A DNA stretch of 64,000 bases. Origin: a bacterium (GTDB lineage Bacteria > UBP6 > UBA1177). The stretch covers positions 1 through 64,000 of the forward strand of contig JAGCUA010000076.1 in the NCBI GenBank assembly GCA_017963125.1, in the 5' to 3' direction. Positions 7,959 through 16,681 of this stretch are shown here, in pieces; the stretch's first letter is position 1; every line of letters begins with the position of its first letter. A program made the translations under genes and the position numbers. The notes below the pieces were generated by a model that was not told the DNA's origin, did not search any database, and saw nothing but the letters and a program-made list of their open reading frames with translations.

Positions 7959-9263
7959 ATGCGCCTGTTTTACGACATTATCGCTGACAAAAGAGACAAA
8001 AAAACTCTTTCCAAAGAGGACATTTCCGATTTTCTGCAGAGCTATCTTGACGGGACTTTGAAGGATTACCAGATGTCGGCCATGCTGATGGCGGTATTTT
8101 TCAATTCTCTGAGCAGTGAAGAGCTTGAAACATGGACCGAAAAGATGCTTTACAGCGGCGAAGTGCTTGATTTCTCCGATATTGACGGCGTTGTTGTCGA
8201 CAAGCATTCAACGGGCGGCGTGGGCGACAAAATTTCGATCCCGCTGGCTCCGCTTCTTGCCGAACTCGGCTTTTATGTGCCGATGATTTCAGGCCGAGGG
8301 CTCGGTCACACAGGCGGAACGCTCGACAAACTCGAATCGATTCCCGGTTTTTCGGTCAATATCGACAAGGATTCTTTCAAAAAAATCGTGAGGACCAACA
8401 AAATGGCTCTCATCGGGCAGACTCCCGAGATCGCGCCACTTGACAAAAGGCTTTACGCACTCCGTGATGTGACGGGAACAGTCGAATCGGTGCCGCTTAT
8501 CGCTTCTTCGATCATGAGCAAAAAACTGGCTGAAGGAATAAACGGGCTTATTCTCGATATCAAAATCGGCGAGGGCGCTTTCATGAAGGATCTTGCTTCG
8601 GGAACGCGCCTTGCCAAGACGATGCGATCAATAGGAAAACGTTTTGGAAGAAGTGTTGATGTTCTTTTCACGAATATGGATGAGCCGCTTGGTTATGCTA
8701 CCGGAAACGCGCTTGAAATAAAGGAATCCTTAGATGTAATGCAGGGGAAATACGTACCGCAGGTCACGGAACTCACGCTTAGAATGGCGGCAGTCCTCAT
8801 GAAAACTTTCAAAATGACAAATTCCATCGAAGAAGGCGAAGAAAAAGCGAAAAAGATGCTTGAAACCGGAAAAGTTCTCGAAAGATTTGCAAAAACCGTC
8901 GAACTTCAGGGCGGGGATCCGAAAGTCACCGAAAACTATTCGATCCTTCCTGAAAGCCGCTTCAGAAAAGAGGTAAGAGCTACTGAAAGCGGTGTCATCA
9001 CAAAAATCGACGCACTCGATTTCGGCAAAGCACTCATCCGCCTGGGCGGCGGCAGACTCCGTCAGGAAGACAGCGTGAACAAGGCAGTCGGATTTGTTTT
9101 TGCGAAAAAAGCAGGGGAATCCGTCAAAAAAGGAGACCTCATCTACACGATACACTACGATGAGGAAGAAAGGCTGGAAAGTGCAAACGAGCACCTTGAA
9201 AACGCAGTCAGAATTTCGGAAAAAGCGCATGAAACCTCCCCGCTCATACTCGGAAGTCTATAA
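7959..9263 (+). CDS. deoA: Thymidine/pyrimidine-nucleoside phosphorylase
   Basis: The 434-residue protein begins MRLFYDIIADKRDKKTLS and carries the family signature KHSTGGVGDKISIPLAPLL, SGRGLGHTGGTLDKLE, ALRDVTGTVES and IMSKKLAEG. It catalyses phosphorolysis of thymidine or uridine to base and (deoxy)ribose-1-phosphate in cytoplasmic nucleoside salvage. The ATG at 7959 follows AAAGGAGGG (7948-7955), which decides against the upstream TTG. A TATAAT at 7922-7927 is a likely -10 box. Length is normal for DeoA/Pdp enzymes; thymidine versus broad pyrimidine specificity cannot be told from sequence. The next gene starts two bases after the stop. Confidence 0.94.
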   Translation: MRLFYDIIADKRDKKTLSKEDISDFLQSYLDGTLKDYQMSAMLMAVFFNSLSSEELETWTEKMLYSGEVLDFSDIDGVVVDKHSTGGVGDKISIPLAPLLAELGFYVPMISGRGLGHTGGTLDKLESIPGFSVNIDKDSFKKIVRTNKMALIGQTPEIAPLDKRLYALRDVTGTVESVPLIASSIMSKKLAEGINGLILDIKIGEGAFMKDLASGTRLAKTMRSIGKRFGRSVDVLFTNMDEPLGYATGNALEIKESLDVMQGKYVPQVTELTLRMAAVLMKTFKMTNSIEEGEEKAKKMLETGKVLERFAKTVELQGGDPKVTENYSILPESRFRKEVRATESGVITKIDALDFGKALIRLGGGRLRQEDSVNKAVGFVFAKKAGESVKKGDLIYTIHYDEEERLESANEHLENAVRISEKAHETSPLILGSL

Positions 9264-9265
9264 AC

Positions 9266-10180
9266 ATGCTTGACGACAAAATTTTCACATTCAACAGTTA
9301 CATGAAGCGGAAATTCGGCGGCAGAGTCGCCCGCATCTCGATGAGCACAGGCTTTGACTGCCCGTGGAACAAGTGCATTTTCTGCCGGAAAGAATCGTTT
9401 TCGCCAAATGTTTCGGTCGATATGACCAAAGAAAACAGGCTTGAAACGCTTGAAAGAAGCATGAACTTCCTCAAAAACCGCTACGGCAACAAATTTTTCG
9501 CGGCATACTTCCAGAGCGGGACTTCCACTTTCGGAGACAAGGAAACTTTAGCGAAAATGTACCGCGAAGCCGCATCGATAAAGGGTGTCGTGGCAATGAT
9601 CTTTTCGACGCGCCCCGATTATTTAGGCAAAGAAGAAATCCAGCTGATTCTCGACTGTGTGCCGAAAAACATAGATGAGATCTGGATCGAACTCGGTTTG
9701 CAGTCAACAAACGACTGCTCTTTGAAATGGATAAACCGCGGTCACGACGCAGCGTGCTACTTCAAGGCGATTGAAAATGTCGAAAAATACGGCGAGAACA
9801 AAATCAAAGTCGCTCCGCACATAATTTTAGGGCTTCCCGGCGAAACCGAAGAAGACATGATGAATACCGTCCTTCAGAGCACGCAAAGCCCCGTCGCAAA
9901 AGGGTTAAAACTCCATCACCTGCAGATCCACAACCGCACTCCGCTTGAAAAAATCTATGCCGAAAATCCGTTTCCGCTTCTTTCAGTCGAAAAATATATC
10001 GAAATCACGGCTAAAATCATCGCGAAACTGCCGCCCGACAAAGTTTTGTTCAGGCTTTTCACCACTGCGCCTGCGGAATATCTCATCGCTCCGAAGTGGA
10101 ATCTCGGAACGCAGGAAGCTCTCCGCAAATTCGAGGAATATTTGGATGCCCACCACATCACGCAAGGCTGCGAAAGGTAA
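9266..10180 (+). CDS. Radical SAM protein of the YhcC/TIGR01212 type
   Basis: This 304-residue protein has the iron-sulfur motif C-x4-C-x2-C in FDCPWNKCIFCRK near residue 32, followed by AAYFQSGTSTFG, IFSTRPDYL, WIELGLQS, HIILGLPGETEEDM and LHHLQIHNRTPLE. These match the TIGR01212 family, radical SAM proteins of unsettled substrate. It probably binds a [4Fe-4S] cluster and cleaves S-adenosylmethionine. It follows the phosphorylase by two bases, so it is likely co-transcribed. Its last codons (TQGCER-stop) belong to a duplicated segment that reappears beyond the next gene. Confidence 0.88.
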   Translation: MLDDKIFTFNSYMKRKFGGRVARISMSTGFDCPWNKCIFCRKESFSPNVSVDMTKENRLETLERSMNFLKNRYGNKFFAAYFQSGTSTFGDKETLAKMYREAASIKGVVAMIFSTRPDYLGKEEIQLILDCVPKNIDEIWIELGLQSTNDCSLKWINRGHDAACYFKAIENVEKYGENKIKVAPHIILGLPGETEEDMMNTVLQSTQSPVAKGLKLHHLQIHNRTPLEKIYAENPFPLLSVEKYIEITAKIIAKLPPDKVLFRLFTTAPAEYLIAPKWNLGTQEALRKFEEYLDAHHITQGCER

Positions 10181-10215
10181 ATCCCCAAAAAAACTTGCAA
10201 AAGTCCTATGAAAAA
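10161..10215 (+). repeat. Direct repeat copy 1 (3' end of radical SAM gene)
   Basis: About 55 bases covering the last codons of the radical SAM gene and the following spacer recur at 11611-11664, roughly 75-80% identical by eye. The shared core is CAAGGCTG-Y-GAAAGGTAAATCC. The two copies flank the AAA ATPase gene. Confidence 0.65.
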
Positions 10216-10250
10216 TGTTATAACTTTTACGAAAGTGGTATGACTTTTGT
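10198..10250 (+). promoter_or_regulatory. Operator-like array before the AAA ATPase gene
   Basis: TATAACTTTTAC (10219-10230) and TATGACTTTTGT (10239-10250) are direct copies of TATRACTTTTRY. CAAAAGTCCTA (10198-10208) is an inverted copy. Three half-sites within 53 bases just ahead of the start codon suggest a repressor site; no regulator is identified. Confidence 0.4.
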
Positions 10251-10264
10251 AAAAACGAGGCTCT

Positions 10265-11584
10265 ATGAAACGAAATTTCATTAACGATTTAATCGCCTGG
10301 AAGGAAAGCAAGAACCGCAAACCGCTGCTTGTCACAGGTGTTCGTCAGTGCGGAAAAACCTACGCATTGAAGGAATTCGGAGAAACGCAGTTTGAAAATG
10401 TGTGCTACATCAACTTTGAGTCAAACAGTGCTTATGCCTCTGTTTTTGATTACGATTTCGATGTGGAACGCATCATTCGTGAAATCGAACTGCTGGAGCA
10501 GTGCAGGATCACGGCGGGAAAAACGCTGCTGATATTCGACGAGATCCAGGAGGCTCCGCGTGCAATCACTGCTCTGAAATATTTCTGCGAAAACAAACGT
10601 GATCTTCATGTCGCGTGTGCCGGATCTCTTCTCGGAGTCGCGCTGAAAAGGGAAAATTTCTCTTTTCCTGTCGGCAAAGTGAACAGGATGCAGATGCACC
10701 CGATGAGTTTTGACGAATTTTTGGCCGCGAACGGTGAAGAAAAATATCTGGAACTTTTTGCCGGCTGGAAATCAGACCGCGTGATCCCGGAAGTCTATGC
10801 AAAACCGCTGGAGCGTCTTCTGAAGGAGTATTATGTTGTCGGCGGAATGCCGGAAGCGGTGAACGAATATGTTGCATCGAAGGATTTTGCGGCGGTTCAG
10901 GAGATTCAGGATACGATTCTGAGCGACTATGCCGACGATTTTTCAAAGCACGCTCCGGTTTCAGAAATAGAAAAAATCAGGCTTGTGTGGGATTCTGTTC
11001 CGAAACAGCTTGCGAAAGAAAACAACAAATTCGTCTTTTCCCATGTGAAGGAGGGAAAACGCGCCCACGAGCTGGAATCGGCATTGCAGTGGCTCAAAAA
11101 CGCGGGCCTTGTTCATCTTGCGGAGCTTGTCCAGAATGCGGAAATTCCTCTTTCGGCGAACGCAGATGCGACATATTTCAAAGTCTACATGGCTGATACC
11201 GGCCTGCTTTGCCGCAGACTCGGCTTAAGCTACAAAGATATTCTGGGAGATGGCGACAACCTGAAAATATTTAAAGGTGCGATTGCTGAAAATTATGTCC
11301 TGAATGAACTTGTGACGCTGCGGAAGAACCCGTATTTCTGGCGGTCAGGAAACAGCGCAGAGCTCGATTTTCTCTTTGAGGAAGAGGGAGAAATATTCCC
11401 CGTTGAAGTGAAAGCCGCGGCAAATACCCAGGCAAAAAGTTTCAAGCAGTTCTGCAAGAAATTCAAACCAAAAATCGGCTACAAACTTTCGCTCAAAAAC
11501 CTCGCCGTCGCTGACTGTGAGGGAACTGCGGCAATCAGTCTGCCGCTCTATCTGCTGTGGAATATGGATAAAATCAAAAAATAA
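10265..11584 (+). CDS. AAA-type ATPase with DUF4143 domain
   Basis: The 439-residue product has a Walker A motif GVRQCGKT at residues 25-32, Walker B LLIFDEIQEA and sensor-like HVACAGSLLGVAL. The text MSFDEFLAANG and YYVVGGMPEAVNEYV is typical of the AAA_14 domain. The C-terminal DUF4143 region shows KVYMADTGLLCRRLG, GAIAENYVLNEL and a PD-(D/E)XK-like core, SAELDFLFEEEGEIFPVEVKA. The cellular role of the family is unknown; these genes are numerous, patchily distributed and often gained by transfer. It is flanked by imperfect direct repeats, suggesting insertion downstream of the radical SAM gene. Confidence 0.9.
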   Translation: MKRNFINDLIAWKESKNRKPLLVTGVRQCGKTYALKEFGETQFENVCYINFESNSAYASVFDYDFDVERIIREIELLEQCRITAGKTLLIFDEIQEAPRAITALKYFCENKRDLHVACAGSLLGVALKRENFSFPVGKVNRMQMHPMSFDEFLAANGEEKYLELFAGWKSDRVIPEVYAKPLERLLKEYYVVGGMPEAVNEYVASKDFAAVQEIQDTILSDYADDFSKHAPVSEIEKIRLVWDSVPKQLAKENNKFVFSHVKEGKRAHELESALQWLKNAGLVHLAELVQNAEIPLSANADATYFKVYMADTGLLCRRLGLSYKDILGDGDNLKIFKGAIAENYVLNELVTLRKNPYFWRSGNSAELDFLFEEEGEIFPVEVKAAANTQAKSFKQFCKKFKPKIGYKLSLKNLAVADCEGTAAISLPLYLLWNMDKIKK

Positions 11585-11610
11585 GTAATATTCAGGCGTA
11601 AACCGTACCG

Positions 11611-11664
11611 CACAAGGCTGTGAAAGGTAAATCCTTAGAAAAGCAGCAGAAGTCGTATAAAATC
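11611..11664 (+). repeat. Direct repeat copy 2 downstream of the AAA ATPase gene
   Basis: Matches 10161-10215. In frame it still reads TAQGCER-stop, equivalent to the TQGCER-stop of the radical SAM protein, so it is either the displaced original end of that gene or a duplicated tail. Confidence 0.6.
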
Positions 11665-11776
11665 CCGAATTTGTATTGATGGAGTTGATAAAGTTTCCTT
11701 GCCATTTAAGCTGAAACCCCTACAATAATTAAGTTTTTTGGCTTTTTAAGGTTCGTATCTCAATCAGGAGAATAAA

Positions 11777-12379
11777 ATGAACGAAACATATATCATTGAA
11801 GCGATCGGATATGTAGGATCGGCACTGGTCCTCATTTCGATGCTGATGACTTCAGTAGCGAAGCTGCGGCTGATCAATACTTTCGGGAGCCTGATTTTTA
11901 CCGGTTACGCGCTTGCGATCCAGTCTTATCCGACGGCCGCAATGAATTTCAGCCTGGCGCTCATCAACATTTACAATCTGGCAAAACTGCTTAAAAACAA
12001 AAAGGAATATTCAATAGTTGTTCTGCAGCCTGACGATGCATTCGTCACTTATTTCATGAATTTGTACAAAGCCGACATCGAGAAGTTTTTTCCGAAATTC
12101 GTCAGATCCGAAGAGTGCAACCGCGCTTATCTCATCTGCCGCGGCACAGAAGCTGCCGGAATCTTTCTGGGAAGGAACGCGGACACTTCGATCAATGTGA
12201 AAATCGACTACACGACTCCGGTCTACCGCGACTGCTCGGTCGGGAAATACCTTTACAATTATCTCGCTTCGCAAAATTTCAGTGAACTTGTTGCCGAAAA
12301 TGTTTCGGAAAATCACAAACCGTATCTCGAAAAAATGGGATTCGTTCAAGACGGCCCGCACTTCGTCAAAAAATTGTGA
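11777..12379 (+). CDS. YgjV-like inner-membrane protein with GNAT-like C-terminus
   Basis: The 200-residue protein has about three N-terminal membrane segments (residues 7-25, 30-50, 52-75), including YVGSALVLISMLMTSVAKLRLINTFGS cut by loops, the pattern of the YgjV family. The remaining ~120 residues (NRAYLICRGTEAAGIFLGR, VGKYLYNYLAS, HKPYLEKMGF) read like the strand and acceptor-helix layout of a GNAT acyltransferase fold. GGAG precedes the ATG. Function is not known. It stands alone and converges with the hydrolase at 12431. Confidence 0.7.
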   Translation: MNETYIIEAIGYVGSALVLISMLMTSVAKLRLINTFGSLIFTGYALAIQSYPTAAMNFSLALINIYNLAKLLKNKKEYSIVVLQPDDAFVTYFMNLYKADIEKFFPKFVRSEECNRAYLICRGTEAAGIFLGRNADTSINVKIDYTTPVYRDCSVGKYLYNYLASQNFSELVAENVSENHKPYLEKMGFVQDGPHFVKKL

Positions 12380-12430
12380 AAATAATCGCAAGAGGTGCAT
12401 GGCATAAGGGTTGTGCAAGAGTTTGAGCCT

Positions 12431-13321
12431 TTATGAAAGCAGAAAATCGGAAATCACAGAAACCGTTTTCTCGTAGAACTCTTTTTCTTCGTTAAGAAGT
12501 TCGTGGAACCCTTTTTCGATAAGGGTCTTGTGGCAGTTTTCAATATTCGACGCAACGACATTCTGAATATTGTTGCTGACGACAGTGTCGTTTTCAGCCT
12601 GAACCAAAAGGACCGGAGCTTTCACTTTTTTTGCTGCTTCAGGAAGTTTTTCCATCGCTTTCATACTTTCGCATACCCACTTGAATGCAGGTCCGCCCAG
12701 TGCAAAAGAGCGGTTCTGAGTCACGAAACTCTGCTGTGCGATATATTTTTCAAAGCTGTGTGTGAGAGTAGTTCTTTCAAAAGGCTTAAGGTAGTCCTTC
12801 GAACTTTTTCCGGGAGCGTAAAATTTGCTGAAACCTAACAGGCATGCACCTTTAATGATTATTTTGACCAAGATTTCCGGCATATCGTAAATGAGTCCCC
12901 ACATCGGGCTCGTAAAGACTATTTTTGTGAACAGATCTTTGCATCTTGCGGCAAGAAGAAGCGAAACTGCGCCGCCCATCGAGTGCGAAACCAGAAAGAG
13001 ATCTTTGTTTTTTGCATATTTAAGGACGGTGTTTTTGAGAAAATCCTCAGCATCATCGACATAAAAATCAAAATTTTCGACATATCCCTTTTCGCTTTCA
13101 GGCAACATTCTGCCGCTTGCCCCCTGCCCTCTGTGATCAAGCGCGAAAACCGTGAAACCGAGAGCATTCATCCGTTCGAAAAAAGGGAGATACTTCAAAA
13201 AATACTCCGCCCTGCCGGTCAGAAACAGAATAACGGCTTTTTCACGCCCTGATTTAAAGCAGGAATATGCGATTTTCACGTTTCCGTGCCGACTTTGGAA
13301 AGAATCGATATTTTCAAACAT
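12431..13321 (-). CDS. Alpha/beta hydrolase, lysophospholipase/monoacylglycerol lipase-like
   Basis: The 296-residue cytoplasmic-looking protein has the serine hydrolase elbow SHSMGGA near residue 115, an early LDHRGQGASGR motif, the acid region LLVQAENDTVVSNN and the final His in KGFHELLNE. The order and the GRAEYFLKY oxyanion region match the Serine aminopeptidase S33/PldB group, which hydrolyses lysophospholipids or monoacylglycerols. No signal peptide is seen. It is divergent from recB with about 140 bases between. The substrate remains a guess. Confidence 0.85.
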   Translation of the reverse strand: MFENIDSFQSRHGNVKIAYSCFKSGREKAVILFLTGRAEYFLKYLPFFERMNALGFTVFALDHRGQGASGRMLPESEKGYVENFDFYVDDAEDFLKNTVLKYAKNKDLFLVSHSMGGAVSLLLAARCKDLFTKIVFTSPMWGLIYDMPEILVKIIIKGACLLGFSKFYAPGKSSKDYLKPFERTTLTHSFEKYIAQQSFVTQNRSFALGGPAFKWVCESMKAMEKLPEAAKKVKAPVLLVQAENDTVVSNNIQNVVASNIENCHKTLIEKGFHELLNEEKEFYEKTVSVISDFLLS

Positions 13322-13405
13322 TTTCTGCCCCGTTTATCAAAAAACAGTTTATTTTACACAGGGAAAAAGAATTTGAAATTTTTGCCCTGCGAAGTTTTTT
13401 ATGAC

Positions 13406-13434
13406 TTGTTTTCCGGCCGTTTATCTGCTATAAG
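13406..13434 (+). promoter_or_regulatory. Putative promoter of the recBD operon
   Basis: TTGTTT (13406-13411), 17 bases, TATAAG (13429-13434). It lies 26 bases before the recB start in the divergent spacer. Confidence 0.5.
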
Positions 13435-13459
13435 TGCACGCTTTTTTAATGGAGAAGAA

Positions 13460-16400
13460 ATGTCTGGCATAATTACTGAAAATTTTGATGTTTCAAGTGT
13501 GAAACTGGAAGGCAAAAACCTTATTGAAGCGGCTGCTGGAACAGGAAAGACCTATTCCATCGCGATAATGGTCCTACGCTGGATACTGAACACCGCCCAC
13601 ACAATCGATTCGGTCATCGCAGTGACATTCACGAACTACGCCACAGCCGAACTCAAAGAGAGGATCCTCAACTTTCTTGAAGCGGCTCTTGCCTTCTTTG
13701 AAACAGGGGATTGTAAAGATCCGACTATAAAAAAAGTCTGTCTCGGCATTCCTGAAAACGAACGTGAAAAAGCTGTCAAAAAGCTGAAAGCCGCTGTCAA
13801 CGACTTCGACACGGCTTCGATATTCACGATCCACGGTTTCTGCCAGAAACTCATCCGCGAACACGCTTTCGAGCTCGGGACCGATTTCAACATGAAACTT
13901 TCGGAGGATGCCGATCCTGACAACGATGCCGCTACCGGTTTTTTCAGAAAGAACATCATCAACTGCAAACTGCAGGACGAAAACGGCAGGAATTTGCTTT
14001 CACTAAAAGAATTCCGAGAAAGAGTCTCCAAAGAAAAGCTGAAAGACTTCATTTCAAAGGCGGGAATAGGCATCGGGAACCAGAAGATAATCATAAAAAA
14101 CGATAAGCTGAAACCCGGCGACGCCGAGAAATTAGCCGGAATTTATGCCGACTTTGTCAAAGAAGCCCCTCTCTCGGTCAAAGAGAAACGCAGTAAGACC
14201 AATGTTATGGGTTTTGACGATATTCTGCTGATACTTTACGAAGTCCTCCGCGACGGCGGGAAAACGGCGCAATCGCTCAGAAAAATCATGGAGGAGCGCT
14301 ATTCGCTTGTCCTTATCGATGAATTTCAGGATACCGACCCGCTGCAGTATCTGATTTTCAAGACCCTTTTCTGCAACGGACATCACACTGTCTTTTTTAT
14401 CGGAGACCCGAAACAGTCGATCTACGCATTCAGGAAAGCCGACATCTTCGCTTACATCGAGGCAAAAAAAGAGATCGGTCACGTCTATAAAATGACGAAG
14501 AATTTCCGTTCCGCGCCGGCTGCGGTAGAGGCGACGAACGAAATTTTCGGTGCCGACAGTGAAAATATTTTCGGCGGGGAAAAACTTATAAAATATGAGA
14601 ATGTCGATGCTGAAAAAAAAGAACAGGACTATTGTCTGACATACGACAATGCCCCGTTTTACGGAATGCTCGTGCGACGATTACCGGATAAGAAAGGAGA
14701 CAAAGCTGTACCGTCGGACACCTTAAAAGCAATGATGACCGGAGATATCGTGCAGTCAGCATGGGATATGGTAAAAGAAGATTCTGCTTTCAAAATCAGA
14801 GAAAAAAAAGAGGATCAGATCATAGAAAGAGCCGTTGCGCTGTCGGACATAGCCGTTCTCGTTGCGAAAAACGATTTTGCACTCGAAATATGCAAGGCAT
14901 TGAACGCGGCCGGCATTACGTCAGTTGTTGAAGCCGATAACGCGAAGCAGCTCTCGATTTTTTCTTCCGCAGAAGCCCTGGTCATGCAGAGACTCATATC
15001 GGCTGCATCTTCAAAAGGATTGCCTGAGTTCAAAACGCTCCTTCTCACTTTCTTTTACAAAAAAACCGTTGACGATATCACCGAAGACAACGATAATCTG
15101 ACGGAACTCCACAGAAAATTCATTTCGTGTTTTTCCGAATGGGATCAGAAAGGATTCGGTTTTTCTTTTTCGAAACTTCTTGAAGACGAAAACATCCTCA
15201 GGAACATTGCAGCAGAAGGAAAAAGAACAGTCAGCATCATCAGACAGCTTTCCGAACTCATACAAAAACATGAATCTTCTGAAGGCTCATCAGCGCTGCA
15301 CACCCTGAAATGGTTCAATGAAAAAATGAATTCAAAAAGCAGCGGGAAGGAAGAGGAAAACATCCGCTCCGAAAGCGAAGAAAAGGAGTGCGTAAGAGTG
15401 ATGACCCTGCATAAAAGCAAAGGACTTGAATTCAACATTGTATTTTTTCCGTTCATACTTCCATCATTCTCCTCCTCCAGGGAACAATGGATGACGCTTC
15501 ATTCAAAAAACGAAGTGAAAAACATTTACGAAAGAGGAGTAATGCTCACTTCGGAAGGAGGAGATGAAACAGACGAGGCGCTTGAAGAAAACCGCAGGAT
15601 CTATGTCGGTATCACACGGGCGAAGTACCTTACTGTCTGCTACACGCAGGATACCGGAAAATCGCTTGAGAAGACTTCGTTTTTTGAGCGGAAAAACTCT
15701 AAAATCATCAATACGGCCGCACTCGAAACCGTAGAGAGCGAAGATGAGAACAATACTGAAAAAAAGAAGACTTTTTCAGGAACAGAACCGGTCCCGCAGG
15801 AAGAAATGAACAGAAGGATAAAATCAGGCTGGGCGATGACTAGTTTCAGCGGAATAATGTCATACGGACAAAACGAGGAAGTATCTTTAGGGAACGAAAA
15901 CGAAGACCCTGATCCGGCTGAAAATACGGAAAACCGCACCGATTGCAGCAACGACGATGAAAACGTGCCTATGGCTGACTTCCCGAGCGGAGCAGATGCG
16001 GGAACAGTCCTTCACTCGATTTTTGAAAAAGCGGATTTTTCTTCCGGCGACAACACCAAAATCATCAGCCCTCTCCTGAAAAAGAAGATGAATTTTTCAA
16101 ATGACGAGCTTGAGAAAGCGGTTTCGGCGGTAAACGTATGTCTCCGGAACGTCCTTTCAGCCCCGGTTTTCGAAGGCGGAAAAACTCTGGAAAGTGCCCA
16201 GGAGAGCAAAATACACGAAATGGAATTCTTCATTTCGATAGAAAGCGACTTTTACCGCAGCCAGCTTTCGGAAATCATTAAAGACAACTACAAAACCGCA
16301 AATCTTGACGACGGCAGCGTCAGCAGAGGTTTCCTCCACGGATATATCGATCTTGTCGCGAAAATAGACGGAAAATACTACATCATCGACTGGAAATCGA

Positions 16401-16681
16401 ACAATCTGGGCACAAACTTTTCAGATTACAGAAAGGAAAAGATCGAAGCGGAAATGAAAAAACACAACTACTATCTGCAGTATATGCTCTACCTCGCGGC
16501 TTTCGACAAGTATATGCGGACAGTTGACAAAGAATATTCTTACGAAAAAAGTTTCGGCGGAATAAGGTATGTTTTTATGCGCGGCGTCCAGAACGGAAGC
16601 GGTCAAACCGGGATCTTTTCCGACAGACCGGATATATCGGAATTAAAAAGGATCCAAAAACTTTTCGAAGGTGAGAAATGA
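13460..16681 (+). CDS. recB: Exodeoxyribonuclease V beta subunit (RecB)
   Basis: This 1073-residue UvrD/Rep-type helicase has Walker A AAAGTGKT ending at Lys30-Thr31, VTFTNYATAELKERI, VLIDEFQDTDPLQY, FFIGDPKQSIYAFR and MTLHKSKGLEFNIVFFP. The C-terminal nuclease has GYIDLVAK with Asp964 and IIDWKSN with Asp977 and Lys979, the RecB nuclease core. RecB is the 3'-5' motor and nuclease of RecBCD, which processes double-strand ends. I chose the ATG at 13460 behind GGAGAAG; longer frames overlap the divergent gene. Its stop overlaps recD by four bases. No recC is adjacent, unlike many genomes. Confidence 0.93.
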   Translation: MSGIITENFDVSSVKLEGKNLIEAAAGTGKTYSIAIMVLRWILNTAHTIDSVIAVTFTNYATAELKERILNFLEAALAFFETGDCKDPTIKKVCLGIPENEREKAVKKLKAAVNDFDTASIFTIHGFCQKLIREHAFELGTDFNMKLSEDADPDNDAATGFFRKNIINCKLQDENGRNLLSLKEFRERVSKEKLKDFISKAGIGIGNQKIIIKNDKLKPGDAEKLAGIYADFVKEAPLSVKEKRSKTNVMGFDDILLILYEVLRDGGKTAQSLRKIMEERYSLVLIDEFQDTDPLQYLIFKTLFCNGHHTVFFIGDPKQSIYAFRKADIFAYIEAKKEIGHVYKMTKNFRSAPAAVEATNEIFGADSENIFGGEKLIKYENVDAEKKEQDYCLTYDNAPFYGMLVRRLPDKKGDKAVPSDTLKAMMTGDIVQSAWDMVKEDSAFKIREKKEDQIIERAVALSDIAVLVAKNDFALEICKALNAAGITSVVEADNAKQLSIFSSAEALVMQRLISAASSKGLPEFKTLLLTFFYKKTVDDITEDNDNLTELHRKFISCFSEWDQKGFGFSFSKLLEDENILRNIAAEGKRTVSIIRQLSELIQKHESSEGSSALHTLKWFNEKMNSKSSGKEEENIRSESEEKECVRVMTLHKSKGLEFNIVFFPFILPSFSSSREQWMTLHSKNEVKNIYERGVMLTSEGGDETDEALEENRRIYVGITRAKYLTVCYTQDTGKSLEKTSFFERKNSKIINTAALETVESEDENNTEKKKTFSGTEPVPQEEMNRRIKSGWAMTSFSGIMSYGQNEEVSLGNENEDPDPAENTENRTDCSNDDENVPMADFPSGADAGTVLHSIFEKADFSSGDNTKIISPLLKKKMNFSNDELEKAVSAVNVCLRNVLSAPVFEGGKTLESAQESKIHEMEFFISIESDFYRSQLSEIIKDNYKTANLDDGSVSRGFLHGYIDLVAKIDGKYYIIDWKSNNLGTNFSDYRKEKIEAEMKKHNYYLQYMLYLAAFDKYMRTVDKEYSYEKSFGGIRYVFMRGVQNGSGQTGIFSDRPDISELKRIQKLFEGEK

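Noticed and set aside
9266-10180. Possible classification as a cobalamin-related radical SAM enzyme
   Set aside because: The spacing C-x4-C-x2-C and neighbouring motifs fit the YhcC/TIGR01212 group better, and no B12-binding domain is present.
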